Source: Sphaerisporangium krabiense
GTDB taxonomy: Bacteria > Actinomycetota > Actinomycetes > Streptosporangiales > Streptosporangiaceae
Assembly: GCF_014200435.1 (NCBI RefSeq)
Contig: NZ_JACHBR010000003.1
Coordinates: 1-64,000 of the forward strand
Length of the DNA: 64,000 bases
Direction of reading: 5' to 3'
The notes beneath the pieces are model-generated. The model was not told where the DNA came from. It made no database searches and saw only the letters and a program-made list of their open reading frames with translations. The position numbers and the translations under genes are program-made. Positions 24,285 to 31,820 of the stretch are shown piece by piece; positions within the stretch are counted from its first letter, which is position 1, and each line of letters opens with the position of its first letter.

Positions 24285-24698
24285 GTGTCCTCCACAGCCC
24301 TCATGGTGCTCGGCTTCGGCCTGATCGCCCTCATCTTCGGCGGCGTCGGAACCGCCCTGCTGATGTCCGCCCGCGACTTCCGCCGCATCGCCCACCGCGT
24401 GCCCGGCCACGTCGTACGGCTGCGCGCGAGCGACGGCGGCGACGGGACCGTCTACTACCCGACCGTCGGGTTCACCACCCTGCACGGCCAATACATCGAG
24501 GCCGAGAACGGCATCGGCAGCAGCCCGCCCGCGGCGCCGGTCGGCGGCCGGGTGACGGTGCTGTACGACCCCGAGCGGCCCACCCGGATCCGCCTGGAGG
24601 GCCTCTGGGCGGGCGGCAACGTCATCGGCGTCGTGTTCGCGGTCATCGGCGTCGTCTTCCTGGTCGTCTCGGCGGCGGTGGCCGCCTTCGGCCCCTGA
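24285..24698 (+). CDS. DUF3592-type membrane protein
   Basis: A 137-residue protein with an N-terminal helix (ALMVLGFGLIALIFGGVGTA), a soluble beta domain with YYPTVGFTTLHG and VTVLYDPERPTRIRLE, and a C-terminal helix. The PTVGF...VLYDP pattern is that of DUF3592. The start is GTG 24285 after AAGGAG. Function unknown. Confidence 0.7.
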   Translation: MSSTALMVLGFGLIALIFGGVGTALLMSARDFRRIAHRVPGHVVRLRASDGGDGTVYYPTVGFTTLHGQYIEAENGIGSSPPAAPVGGRVTVLYDPERPTRIRLEGLWAGGNVIGVVFAVIGVVFLVVSAAVAAFGP

Positions 24699-24797
24699 CC
24701 CCCGCCCCCGCCGCCGCACTTCTCCGCGCCCCTTACCGCATCCTGACCGTTGCGGGTGATTACGTTCTTGATCCCTCTCAGGGAGTAGCGTCGGCTC

Positions 24798-25730
24798 ATG
24801 CGACTAGGCGTCCTCGACATCGGTTCCAACACGGTGCATCTCTTGGTGGTGGATGCCCACCAGGGCGCGCAGCCGCTGCCGGCCTACTCCCACAAGGCCG
24901 AGATGCGGCTGGCCGAGCATCTGCACGACGGCGACACGCTGTCCGCCAACGGCGAGCGCGAGCTGCGCGGGTTCATCGAGGAGTCCCTGCGCATCGCCGA
25001 GGACAAGGGCGTCGAGGAGATCATCGCCTTCGCCACCTCGGCCGTGCGCGAGGCCTCCAATGGCGAGGAGGTCCTCGGGCGCCTGCGGGACGGCACCGGT
25101 GTGGACCTGCGGGTGCTGTCCGGGCGGGAGGAGGCCACGCTGACGTTCCTGGCGGTGCGGCGCTGGTTCGGCTGGTCCTCCGGCAGGCTGCTGGTGCTCG
25201 ACATCGGCGGCGGCTCCCTGGAGATCGCCTCCGGCGTCGAGGAGGCGCCCGACGTCGCGGTCTCGCTGCCCCTCGGCGCGGGCCGCATGACCCGCCGCTG
25301 GTTCACCGGCGACCCGCCGCCCGCCGACCAGGTGCGCGACATGCGCCGGCAGGTCCGCGCCCAGATCGGCAGGATCGTCGGCGACGTCGTCAAGTACGGC
25401 AGGGCCGACCACGCGGTGGCCACCTCCAAGACCTTCAAGCAGCTCGCCCGCATCGCCGGCGCCGCCCCCTCCTCCGAGGGCGCCTACGTCCGGCGCACGC
25501 TGTCCCACAAGAGCCTTTCCGCCTGGACCGAGAAGCTGGCCGGCATGACCAACGCCCAGCGCGCCGGGCTCCCCGGCGTCTCGGCCGGGCGCGCCCCCCA
25601 GCTGCTCGCCGGCGCGGTCGTCGCCGACGCCACCATGGACCTGTTCGAGCTCACCCAGCTCGAGATCTGCCCGTGGGCGCTGCGCGAGGGAGTGATCCTG
25701 CGCCGCCTGGACACCATGTCCGGCACATGA
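24798..25730 (+). CDS. Ppx/GppA family phosphatase (exopolyphosphatase-like)
   Basis: A 310-residue ASKHA-fold enzyme. [16 protein letters not shown] is the phosphate-1 motif, [10 protein letters not shown] and [12 protein letters not shown] the family motifs, and [12 protein letters not shown] the second phosphate loop. Members hydrolyse polyphosphate or pppGpp; this short actinobacterial form lacks the extra C-terminal domains and could act on either. TAGCGT lies six bases before the ATG at 24798, so the transcript may be leaderless. Confidence 0.85.
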   Translation: MRLGVLDIGSNTVHLLVVDAHQGAQPLPAYSHKAEMRLAEHLHDGDTLSANGERELRGFIEESLRIAEDKGVEEIIAFATSAVREASNGEEVLGRLRDGTGVDLRVLSGREEATLTFLAVRRWFGWSSGRLLVLDIGGGSLEIASGVEEAPDVAVSLPLGAGRMTRRWFTGDPPPADQVRDMRRQVRAQIGRIVGDVVKYGRADHAVATSKTFKQLARIAGAAPSSEGAYVRRTLSHKSLSAWTEKLAGMTNAQRAGLPGVSAGRAPQLLAGAVVADATMDLFELTQLEICPWALREGVILRRLDTMSGT

Positions 25731-25878
25731 GCCGCCCGGCGTCGCTTGGGTAACGCCACGCACCCCGCCCGCGTGTCGCCCCCCGGGAATCAGTAGTTTC
25801 ACCTGGGTGGGGAGAAGTGTGAGCGTGCCCGCCCGGGGCACGTCCCCACGATCACAAAACAACAGGGAGGAACGGGCG

Positions 25879-26181
25879 ATGATGGAGATCATCGGTACGG
25901 CCTGGACGGTACTGGTCGTCCTGATGCTCGCGGGACTCGCCCTCATACTGATCGCCGTGGTGGCGCTGATCCTTCTGGCCCTGATGGCCTCGACCACCAG
26001 CCCCGAGCCCGATCTCGGCGCGGCGGCCCGGCGCGGGGAGCCTTCCGAGGCGCCCTCACCCGCACCGGCCGCGCCCGCGCCGCGTCCCCGTCAAGTACGG
26101 GGACGCGGGGACGGGCACGCGCTGATGGCGCGGGGCCGGGCCGTCATCATGAGAAGGGAAGGCCACCCCGGAGTCCCGTGA
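25879..26181 (+). CDS. Single-pass membrane protein of unknown function (100 aa)
   Basis: ATG 25879 lies eight bases after GGAGG. Residues 5-38 are one long hydrophobic segment (LMLAGLALILIAVVALILLA), followed by a proline/arginine-rich tail. No family recognised. It converges with the helicase operon, whose last stop is 22 bases away. Confidence 0.45.
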   Translation: MMEIIGTAWTVLVVLMLAGLALILIAVVALILLALMASTTSPEPDLGAAARRGEPSEAPSPAPAAPAPRPRQVRGRGDGHALMARGRAVIMRREGHPGVP

Positions 26182-26202
26182 GGTCACGCGCCCGCACCGG
26201 GC

Positions 26203-27528
26203 TCAGCGGAGCGGCGCGGCCCCGACGCGGTGATCGGCCAGGTGGGCCAGCACGGCCTGGTTGGCCTCCCACCCGTCGGGGAACTTCACCGGGACGTTCA
26301 GCCGGACCGGCTCGGCGGAAGGATGCGCGTCGAGCAGTTCGGGGATCCCGGCGCGGGCGACGACCACACAGGCGTGCCGGTGACGCGAGGTGAGCACGCA
26401 CAGCCGTCCCGACTCCAGATGGAAGGCGGTCGCGTCCCTGCGCCCCGACAGGGGATGCAGCACGATCGTCACGTCGTACTCGCGGCCCTGCAACCGGTTG
26501 GCCGTGTCCACGGTCACCCCCGGCGGGGGACCGGCCGCCAGGATCGCCGCCACCTGGTCGCGGTGCGCCGCCCCGATCGCGATCCGCTCGGCCGTCACCG
26601 GCCGCTCGCCCCGCTCCGAGGACGCCACCGGCGCCCGCTGCACCAGCCGCGTGGCCAGCACGGCGACCGCCTGGACGGCCTCGGCGTCGGTCCGCAGCGT
26701 GTGACGGCTCGGCAGCTCGTACAGGGCCCACCCGCTCGCGGCGGCCTCCTCGAGCGCGCGGTCGTAGGCCGTGCGCATGCCGCCCGCGGTGAACGTCAGG
26801 CGCCGCTCGTCCGGGCCGGTGCCGGCGCGGAAGCCCGTGAACGGGTAGAACGCCCGCGAGACGACCGGCGCGGCCGAGGCGGGCAGCCGCCAGGAGACCG
26901 GCAGCCGGTGCACCGGCAGCCCGGGATTGTGGCGCAGCAGCACCGCCACCGCACTCTGCAGCGGATCCCACGACAGGCCCGCCCACCGGTCGCCGTCCAC
27001 CACCGAGAACGGGTCGAGCTGGCCGGGATCGCCCACGAACAGGGCCCGCTCGAACATCCCCGCCACCCGCAGCAGCTTGTCCGAGCGCATCTGGTACGCC
27101 TCGTCCACGATCGCCCACGGCCAGACGCGGTCGCCCGCCCAGGCCCACTTGTCGGCGGTGGCCACCACCACGTCCGGATCGCCGAGGTCGGGCAGCTTGG
27201 TGCCCACGGCGGCCTTGCCCATCACCCGGGCCGGCACGACGTAGTCGGACGCCGACAGCCGCCCGAGCGCCAGGCGCGGATGCTCCTCGGCCAGCCGGAC
27301 GATCAGGTCGTCCACCTGCTCGTTGGTCTGCGCGATGATCATCAGGGGCTCGCCGGTCGCGGCGATGTGCCCCGCCGCGCGCACCACCAGCGTGGACTTG
27401 CCCGCGCCCGGCGGCGAGTCGACCACCACGCCCCGGTGCCGCGGCAGGTCGTCCAGCACGGCGTCCACGACCGCCGCCGCCTCGGCACCCGGGGTGAGCG
27501 GCCCGGCGGCCGCGAGCCGCCGGGTCAC
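26203..27528 (-). CDS. Upf1/Dna2-like SF1 helicase (last gene of the four-gene operon)
   Basis: A 441-residue superfamily-1 helicase. Motif I is SPPGAGKST (about 38-46), Ia MIIAQTNEQVDDL, II AIVDEAYQM (about 139-147), III FVGDPGQLDPF (about 164-174), a motif-IV-like SWRLP, V VDTANRLQGREYDV and VI VLTSRHRHACVVV (about 379-391). The set and spacing resemble the SF1B Upf1/Dna2/Smubp2 group rather than UvrD. It lacks the accessory 1B barrel and nuclease domains that Dna2 carries in one chain; those may be supplied by the two upstream genes. GTG 27528 overlaps the previous stop (GTGA) and follows GGAGG. Predicted: ATP-driven DNA (or RNA) translocase of a multi-subunit complex. Confidence 0.8.
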   Translation of the reverse strand: MTRRLAAAGPLTPGAEAAAVVDAVLDDLPRHRGVVVDSPPGAGKSTLVVRAAGHIAATGEPLMIIAQTNEQVDDLIVRLAEEHPRLALGRLSASDYVVPARVMGKAAVGTKLPDLGDPDVVVATADKWAWAGDRVWPWAIVDEAYQMRSDKLLRVAGMFERALFVGDPGQLDPFSVVDGDRWAGLSWDPLQSAVAVLLRHNPGLPVHRLPVSWRLPASAAPVVSRAFYPFTGFRAGTGPDERRLTFTAGGMRTAYDRALEEAAASGWALYELPSRHTLRTDAEAVQAVAVLATRLVQRAPVASSERGERPVTAERIAIGAAHRDQVAAILAAGPPPGVTVDTANRLQGREYDVTIVLHPLSGRRDATAFHLESGRLCVLTSRHRHACVVVARAGIPELLDAHPSAEPVRLNVPVKFPDGWEANQAVLAHLADHRVGAAPLR

Positions 27529-28994
27529 GACCACTCCTCCCGGTCGTCCTCGGCGCTCGGCACGTACTCCGGCGGCGGGCCGCCGTGCGTCCAGGGGGTG
27601 TCCTCGGGCGCGGGCAGGCTCGCGGGCGGCTGGAACTCCTCGCTCAGCGCGGCGTAGCACACCGTCTCGCCCACCTCCGGCACCGCGCCCGGGGTCGCGG
27701 TCTTCCCGCGCCCCATGCCTTTGACGATCTTCAACGTCACCAGTCCGTCCTCGGCCGCGACCACCTCGGCCTGCTGGCCGCGCCGGTCCGGCGTGCCGAG
27801 CTTCGCGCCCGCCGCCAGCCGCACCGGGTCCTGCGTCCGCACCGTGATCAGCGGCCGCAGCTTGCGCCCCCTGCCCTCGCCCTCGGCGTGCGACGGGTCG
27901 GCCTCGGTCACCGTGCCCGTGAACGCCTCGCCGGTCAGGCGGTAGGACGCCATCACCAGCGGATCGTCGTAGGCCCGCTGGGCGTCGTAGGAGGCCTGGG
28001 CGCGCTCCATGCGGGCCAGCCGGGACGCCGCCGCCACCGCGCCGTCGTGCTTGGGCTGCGGCGGGCCGCCCTCGGCGAGCTGCTCGGTGAACGCCGTGAA
28101 CGCCCCCCGGTCGCCCTCCCAGCGCGTCGCCGCGCCCCGGCTCTCCGGCAGCGCGCGCAGCAGCTCCACCGCCCGCCACATCAGCCGCCACGTCGGTTCG
28201 AGCTGCGTGCGCACCGCCTCGGTCACCCGCCCGGCCGTCCGCGGGCCCGGCGCCTCCTCGTAGGCGCGGATCGCGGGCGCCAGCACCTCGGCGTCGAACC
28301 CCGGATCGGTCACCGGCCCGGCGGGCGGGCACACCAGAGGGTCCTCCGCCTCACGCGCGGCGCGCGCCCCGCTCATGCCGGGCGGCGGGTCGATCCACGC
28401 CGCCAGCGACGCCAGGTTGGCGTCCTCCAGGGCGCTCTGCCCCGTCGCCCAGTGCAGCGACAGCGCCTCGGTGGCCGCCAGCAGCAGCGCCGAGCCCGGG
28501 TGGCGGGCCCGCTGGGCGAAGAACGTCAGCCACCGCCCGAGGATCGGCACCGAAGGGTGGACGGCGTGCGGCCCCTCCGCGCGGCGGAACCGCGTCGAAC
28601 GGCCGAGAAGCTGCGTGAACGCCACCGCGCCGCGGTTCGGGACCAGGATCTGCGGGGCGTCGGCGCACCGCTCGTACGGCTCGGCGCCCCGGCGCTCCAC
28701 CGTCTCGGTCTCCTTCTGCAGGCTCTCCACGTACGGCAGCACGATCTCGGCCAGCTCGGCGGCGAAGGCGAACCGCAGGTCGCGGTCGCGGGGCTGCGGC
28801 ACCACGAGCAGCCGCGGGTGGTCCGGGTCGGTGCCCGCCATCGCCGCCAGCGGCGCGGCGGCCTCGCCCGCGAGCCGCAGCGGGACGAAGACCATCGGGC
28901 GCTCCGACAGGTGGCAGTGGCGCACGGTGGCCAGCCGCTGCGCGGTGCCGGTGCGCACGGCGCGCAGCCGGGCCAGCGCGGCGAGCGTGCTCAT
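27525..28994 (-). CDS. Large protein of unknown function, operon partner of nuclease and helicase
   Basis: A 489-residue soluble protein with no domain I can name confidently. Visible parts: an N-terminal mixed region with LVVPQPRDRDLRFAFAAELA and ETVERRGAEPYERC; a middle, mostly helical region (about 130-345) including PILGRWLTFFAQRAR and EPTWRLMWRAVELLRALPES; and a C-terminal part (about 370-460) with alternating strand-like sequence (GEAFTGTVTEADPS, LITVRTQDPVRLAAGAKLGT, GLVTLKIVKGMG). That last part could be a beta-barrel like the 1B/OB domain that Dna2/Upf1 helicases have internally. It overlaps the nuclease gene (ATGA) and the helicase gene (GTGA) by four bases each. Likely a structural bridge in the complex; this is inference. 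Confidence 0.6.
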   Translation of the reverse strand: MSTLAALARLRAVRTGTAQRLATVRHCHLSERPMVFVPLRLAGEAAAPLAAMAGTDPDHPRLLVVPQPRDRDLRFAFAAELAEIVLPYVESLQKETETVERRGAEPYERCADAPQILVPNRGAVAFTQLLGRSTRFRRAEGPHAVHPSVPILGRWLTFFAQRARHPGSALLLAATEALSLHWATGQSALEDANLASLAAWIDPPPGMSGARAAREAEDPLVCPPAGPVTDPGFDAEVLAPAIRAYEEAPGPRTAGRVTEAVRTQLEPTWRLMWRAVELLRALPESRGAATRWEGDRGAFTAFTEQLAEGGPPQPKHDGAVAAASRLARMERAQASYDAQRAYDDPLVMASYRLTGEAFTGTVTEADPSHAEGEGRGRKLRPLITVRTQDPVRLAAGAKLGTPDRRGQQAEVVAAEDGLVTLKIVKGMGRGKTATPGAVPEVGETVCYAALSEEFQPPASLPAPEDTPWTHGGPPPEYVPSAEDDREEWS

Positions 28995-30340
28995 CCCGCC
29001 TCCGCGTAGATCTCGGCCGACATGCGCGCGGCCAGGCGCAGCAGGCGGGCGATCTCCTCCTGGCCCTCGCCGGGCGGCAGCGAGCCGTCGGCCAGGCCCA
29101 GCGCCTCGCCCACCGTCGCCACCCCGCCGAGCGCGTCGCGGACCTGCCGTCCGAGCAGCTCGGTCGAGCCGGCGCCGGCGGCCTCGTCCCTGCAGAAGAA
29201 ACACAGGTCGCACGTCGACAGGCACTCGGGGGCGTACCGGGCGTCCACCGCGCCCACCGCCGCGCGCAACTCGGCGACCGGGCGGGTCGGCACGCCGTCG
29301 GCGTCGGGCGCGAGGTCGAAGGTGAGGTCGTCCGGCAGGGTGTCGACGATCGCGCCGACCTTGGCCATGCGCGACAGCTGCCGGGTGAGCACGGCCAGCT
29401 CCCTGCGCACGTCCAGCAGCGTCGCGACCGGGCGGTTGGCGAAGTTCTCCGGGCACACCAGCACGACGTCGTGCGACACCCGGGACGGGTCGTGGCCGAG
29501 CTCCTCCAGCATCGTGCGCAGCGCCAGCACGTACACCGCGGCCTGGCGCGCCGCCGCGGCCACCTTGTCCGGCTCGGCCTGGCCGTCCACGACGGCGAAC
29601 GACTTGATCTCCACGATGTGGAACCGGCCGGCCAGCCGGAACGCCACCACGTCCGGCTCCAGGTAGGAGTGCCGTCCGGCGATCTCCAGCCGCAGCAGCG
29701 GGTGGTCGTACAGCGTGCCCGCGCCGTCGTCGTCGCGGGCCGCCCTGTCGATCAGCGCCCGGGTGTGGGCGTGCCGCAGGTGCGCCGACGGGTTGCCGCC
29801 GACGTCGCCCAGATCGGTGTAGGACGCCAGGGGGATCGGCAGGCCGAGCAGCTCGCGCAGCATCCGCAGCAGCTCGGCGCACCCGGAGTCCTTGACCAGC
29901 GACTCGAACACGTTGCCCCGCGTGATCGCGAACGGTGACTGGCCGAACGGCGCGGGAAACCCGAGATGGGTGGCGGTGGCGTCCTTGTCCACCCCCGCCG
30001 CGTCCAACACCGCCCGCCTCTCACACCCGGGATTCGCGGCCAACGCGGCGATCCCCCGCGCATCATGCGCCCGCGCCGCCCCACCCCCGCGCAACCGATC
30101 GATCCGATCCACCTCACACCTTCCTCTGCCTTGCGGATCCGCGCCGTGCCGGTTCGTTCCGTGCGGGTTCCTGCCGTGCGAGTCCACACGGTGTCCATTT
30201 GTGCCGTGCAAGTCTGTGCCGTACGAAGCCCTGCCGCGCTGGACTGCGCACTGCGGATCCGTGCGGTGCCCGTCCGTGCGGTGCCGGTTGGCGTCGTGCG
30301 GGTCTGTGCCGCGCGAGTCCCCGTCGTGTGGGGTCGTCAT
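28991..30340 (-). CDS. Cas4/RecB-like nuclease with Fe-S cysteine cluster and repeat-rich N-terminus
   Basis: A 449-residue protein. Numbering from V77 as 1, it has RGNVFESLV (about 65-73), EPDVVAF (D154), FHIVEIKSF (E168, K170) and RQAAVYVLAL (Q190, Y194). These are the D...ExK and QxxxY motifs of PD-(D/E)XK RecB-family nucleases. Near the C-terminus, CLSTCDLCFFC gives a CxxxCxxCxxC array, and a lone cysteine in DSGCAELL precedes the nuclease core. This is the layout of the 4Fe-4S staple of Cas4, AddB and Dna2. Start choice: ATG 30340 overlaps the upstream stop (ATGA) and follows GAGGAAG. GTG 30112, after GAGGAAGG, is an equally good start and would make the 76-residue pentad-repeat leader (T-D/N-x-H-G) non-coding. 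Confidence 0.75.
   Translation of the reverse strand: MTTPHDGDSRGTDPHDANRHRTDGHRTDPQCAVQRGRASYGTDLHGTNGHRVDSHGRNPHGTNRHGADPQGRGRCEVDRIDRLRGGGAARAHDARGIAALAANPGCERRAVLDAAGVDKDATATHLGFPAPFGQSPFAITRGNVFESLVKDSGCAELLRMLRELLGLPIPLASYTDLGDVGGNPSAHLRHAHTRALIDRAARDDDGAGTLYDHPLLRLEIAGRHSYLEPDVVAFRLAGRFHIVEIKSFAVVDGQAEPDKVAAAARQAAVYVLALRTMLEELGHDPSRVSHDVVLVCPENFANRPVATLLDVRRELAVLTRQLSRMAKVGAIVDTLPDDLTFDLAPDADGVPTRPVAELRAAVGAVDARYAPECLSTCDLCFFCRDEAAGAGSTELLGRQVRDALGGVATVGEALGLADGSLPPGEGQEEIARLLRLAARMSAEIYAEAG
30129..30338 (-). repeat. 14 tandem 15-bp repeats at the start of the nuclease gene
   Basis: Fourteen contiguous degenerate 15-base units follow the plus-strand consensus CCGTGCGGGTCCGTG, with perfect 15-base periodicity from 30129 to 30338. 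Read in the nuclease frame on the minus strand they encode 13 pentapeptides such as TDLHG, TNRHG and RNPHG. Third-position G/C is lower than in neighbouring genes (ACA, GGA, AAT and CGT occur), so the array may be a DNA element rather than a selected protein domain. Confidence 0.8.
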
Positions 30341-31323
30341 GAGGCTTCCTCGCGGATGGGCCTCAGGGTTGCGCCGCCGAAGAGGCGCTCGGCGTCTCCG
30401 AGGCGGGCGCGGGCGCGGGCGGCGATCTCGGCGCGGGCCGCGGCGTCGGCCTCGGCGTGGAACTCCAGCTCGGCGCGGGCCGCCTTGACGACCAGCGCCG
30501 GGTCCGGGAAGGCGCCAGGGCCTGTCGGGGGGACGCCGGGGACGTTGTGCGCGAGCCGCGCCAGCAGCCGTCCCGCCGCCGGGAGCGGCGGCTCGCCCGC
30601 CTCCTCCTCCAGGCGTGCGACGTGCTCGGCGACCCGGATGGCGGTGGTCAGGAAGTCGACGCGCGGGCTCAGCGGGCCGATCGTCCGTCGCTCCAGCGGC
30701 CAGGTGCTCACCGTGAGCAGGCCGCGCGAGGGCGACAACCGGTCGGTGAGCGCCGCGCACAGGTAGTAGGGCCGGGAGAACGGGGAGGACCGGAAGGAGC
30801 GCTCCTCGTCCCTGCGGAGGCTGGCGAACTGCGTGCCCCGCAGCGAGCCCGCCCGCAGCGCCCCGTGCACGGCCACGATCATCTTCGCCGAGGCCGGGAC
30901 CCCCAGCAGCGCCAGGGCCTGGTGGACCTGCTCGCGCACCGGCACCAGCGGCGCGTCCACCCCACCGAGACCGGATCCCGGCGCACTGAGACCATGCCCG
31001 TGCCCGCCGGAATCAAGTCCAGGCCGGCCGGAACCCGGTCGGGGCTTGCCGTGATCGAGTCCGGCCCCGCCGGAACCCGGCGCGGAGCCGGCGGAAACGG
31101 CTCCGGGCCCGCCGCCGAGGTCGTCTCCGGGGACGCCGGAATGGCCGCCGAGGTCGTCGGCCGCGTCGTCGGCCGCGAGCGCCTGGTCCCAGGCGCGCTC
31201 GGCCCCGCGCAGTTCGGCGCGCAGGGACCTGGCCAGCGCGGCGTCACGCGCGCGCACGGCCCGCCGGACCTCCGCGCGCAGGACGGTGATCCGCTCCTCC
31301 AGCGCGTCCAGCCTTTCACTCAC
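30337..31323 (-). CDS. Coiled-coil / winged-helix-like protein, first gene of the four-gene operon
   Basis: A 328-residue protein. Residues 1-50 are a charged coiled coil (LDALEERITVLRAEVRRAV). Residues 52-118 are a glycine/serine/proline-rich linker with repeated PGSG-x-x-GLD units. Residues 119-185 look like a winged helix (VREQVHQALALLGVPASAKM then FASLRRDEERSF), and 190-328 are helical with VVKAARAELEFHAEADAAAR. Probably the DNA- or partner-binding component. GTG 31323 lies eight bases after a minus-strand GATACT (-10), so the transcript is likely leaderless. Its stop overlaps the nuclease start. No known family name recalled. Confidence 0.65.
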   Translation of the reverse strand: MSERLDALEERITVLRAEVRRAVRARDAALARSLRAELRGAERAWDQALAADDAADDLGGHSGVPGDDLGGGPGAVSAGSAPGSGGAGLDHGKPRPGSGRPGLDSGGHGHGLSAPGSGLGGVDAPLVPVREQVHQALALLGVPASAKMIVAVHGALRAGSLRGTQFASLRRDEERSFRSSPFSRPYYLCAALTDRLSPSRGLLTVSTWPLERRTIGPLSPRVDFLTTAIRVAEHVARLEEEAGEPPLPAAGRLLARLAHNVPGVPPTGPGAFPDPALVVKAARAELEFHAEADAAARAEIAARARARLGDAERLFGGATLRPIREEAS

Positions 31324-31331
31324 GCACGGAG

Positions 31332-31370
31332 AGTATCAACAGTTCCCACAAGTTCCAGACAATTCCAGGA
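31332..31370 (-). promoter_or_regulatory. Promoter with three decamer repeats upstream of the nuclease-helicase operon
   Basis: On the plus strand AGTTCCCACA (31341-31350), AGTTCCAGAC (31351-31360) and AATTCCAGGA (31361-31370) are three contiguous 10-base repeats, one helical turn each. They sit directly upstream of the minus-strand -10 element GATACT (31337-31332) and so cover the -35 area. This looks like a binding site for a regulator that oligomerises along one DNA face. Confidence 0.55.
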
Positions 31371-31820
31371 TTCACCCTCTCCCGTGTCGTCCCACGCCAT
31401 GTCGATCCCCAGATACGCGCCCCCGGCGCCGGTCGCAGGTCGCGACCGCGTTTCACCCCGACCGTGTTGCGTCCGGGTCGTGTCGCGTCCGGACCATGTT
31501 CCGCGCCTGACCGCGTTTCACCGAGACCGCGGTTCGCGACGCCCGGGTTCGCGACGGCCAAGTACGCGACGTGCGACGGCCAAGTTCGCGACGACAACCA
31601 GGTTCGCGACGGCCGGGTGGTCCGAGTGCGGCGCTGGGAATCCTGTCGGCTCGGGTAAGGGTGAGCGTGTTTTGGTGCGCCTCTGTTTTCGGCGTGCCTG
31701 TGGTTCGACGTGAGCGAGGTGTCGTTCCGGGGCGGTGGTTTCCGGGTGTTGTTCGCGGTCGGGGTTTTCGGTGTCAGGTCTCGTTTGTGAGGGGCATGGT
31801 CGCCGGCCCGTGTTCGGGCG
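31371..31820. other. Intergenic region between operon promoter and kinase gene
   Basis: About 450 bases upstream of the operon. No gene is apparent. The part 31435-31620 is built from degenerate short repeats; the clearest block is listed separately at 31534-31618. Confidence 0.5.
31534..31618. repeat. Degenerate ~15-bp repeats upstream of the operon
   Basis: TCGCGACGCCCGGGT (31534-31548), TCGCGACGGCCAAGT (31549-31563), a 22-base variant, an 18-base variant and TCGCGACGGCCGGGT (31604-31618) form a short array around the core TCGCGACG. The period is mostly 15 bases, as in the array inside the operon, but the sequence is unrelated. Confidence 0.6.

Noticed and set aside
30129..30338. CRISPR-like array or pentapeptide-repeat (beta-helix) domain
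   Set aside because: Units are contiguous 15-mers without spacers, so it is not CRISPR. The encoded T-D/N-x-H-G pattern lacks the Leu/Phe at the centre position needed for the A(D/N)Lxx beta-helix family.
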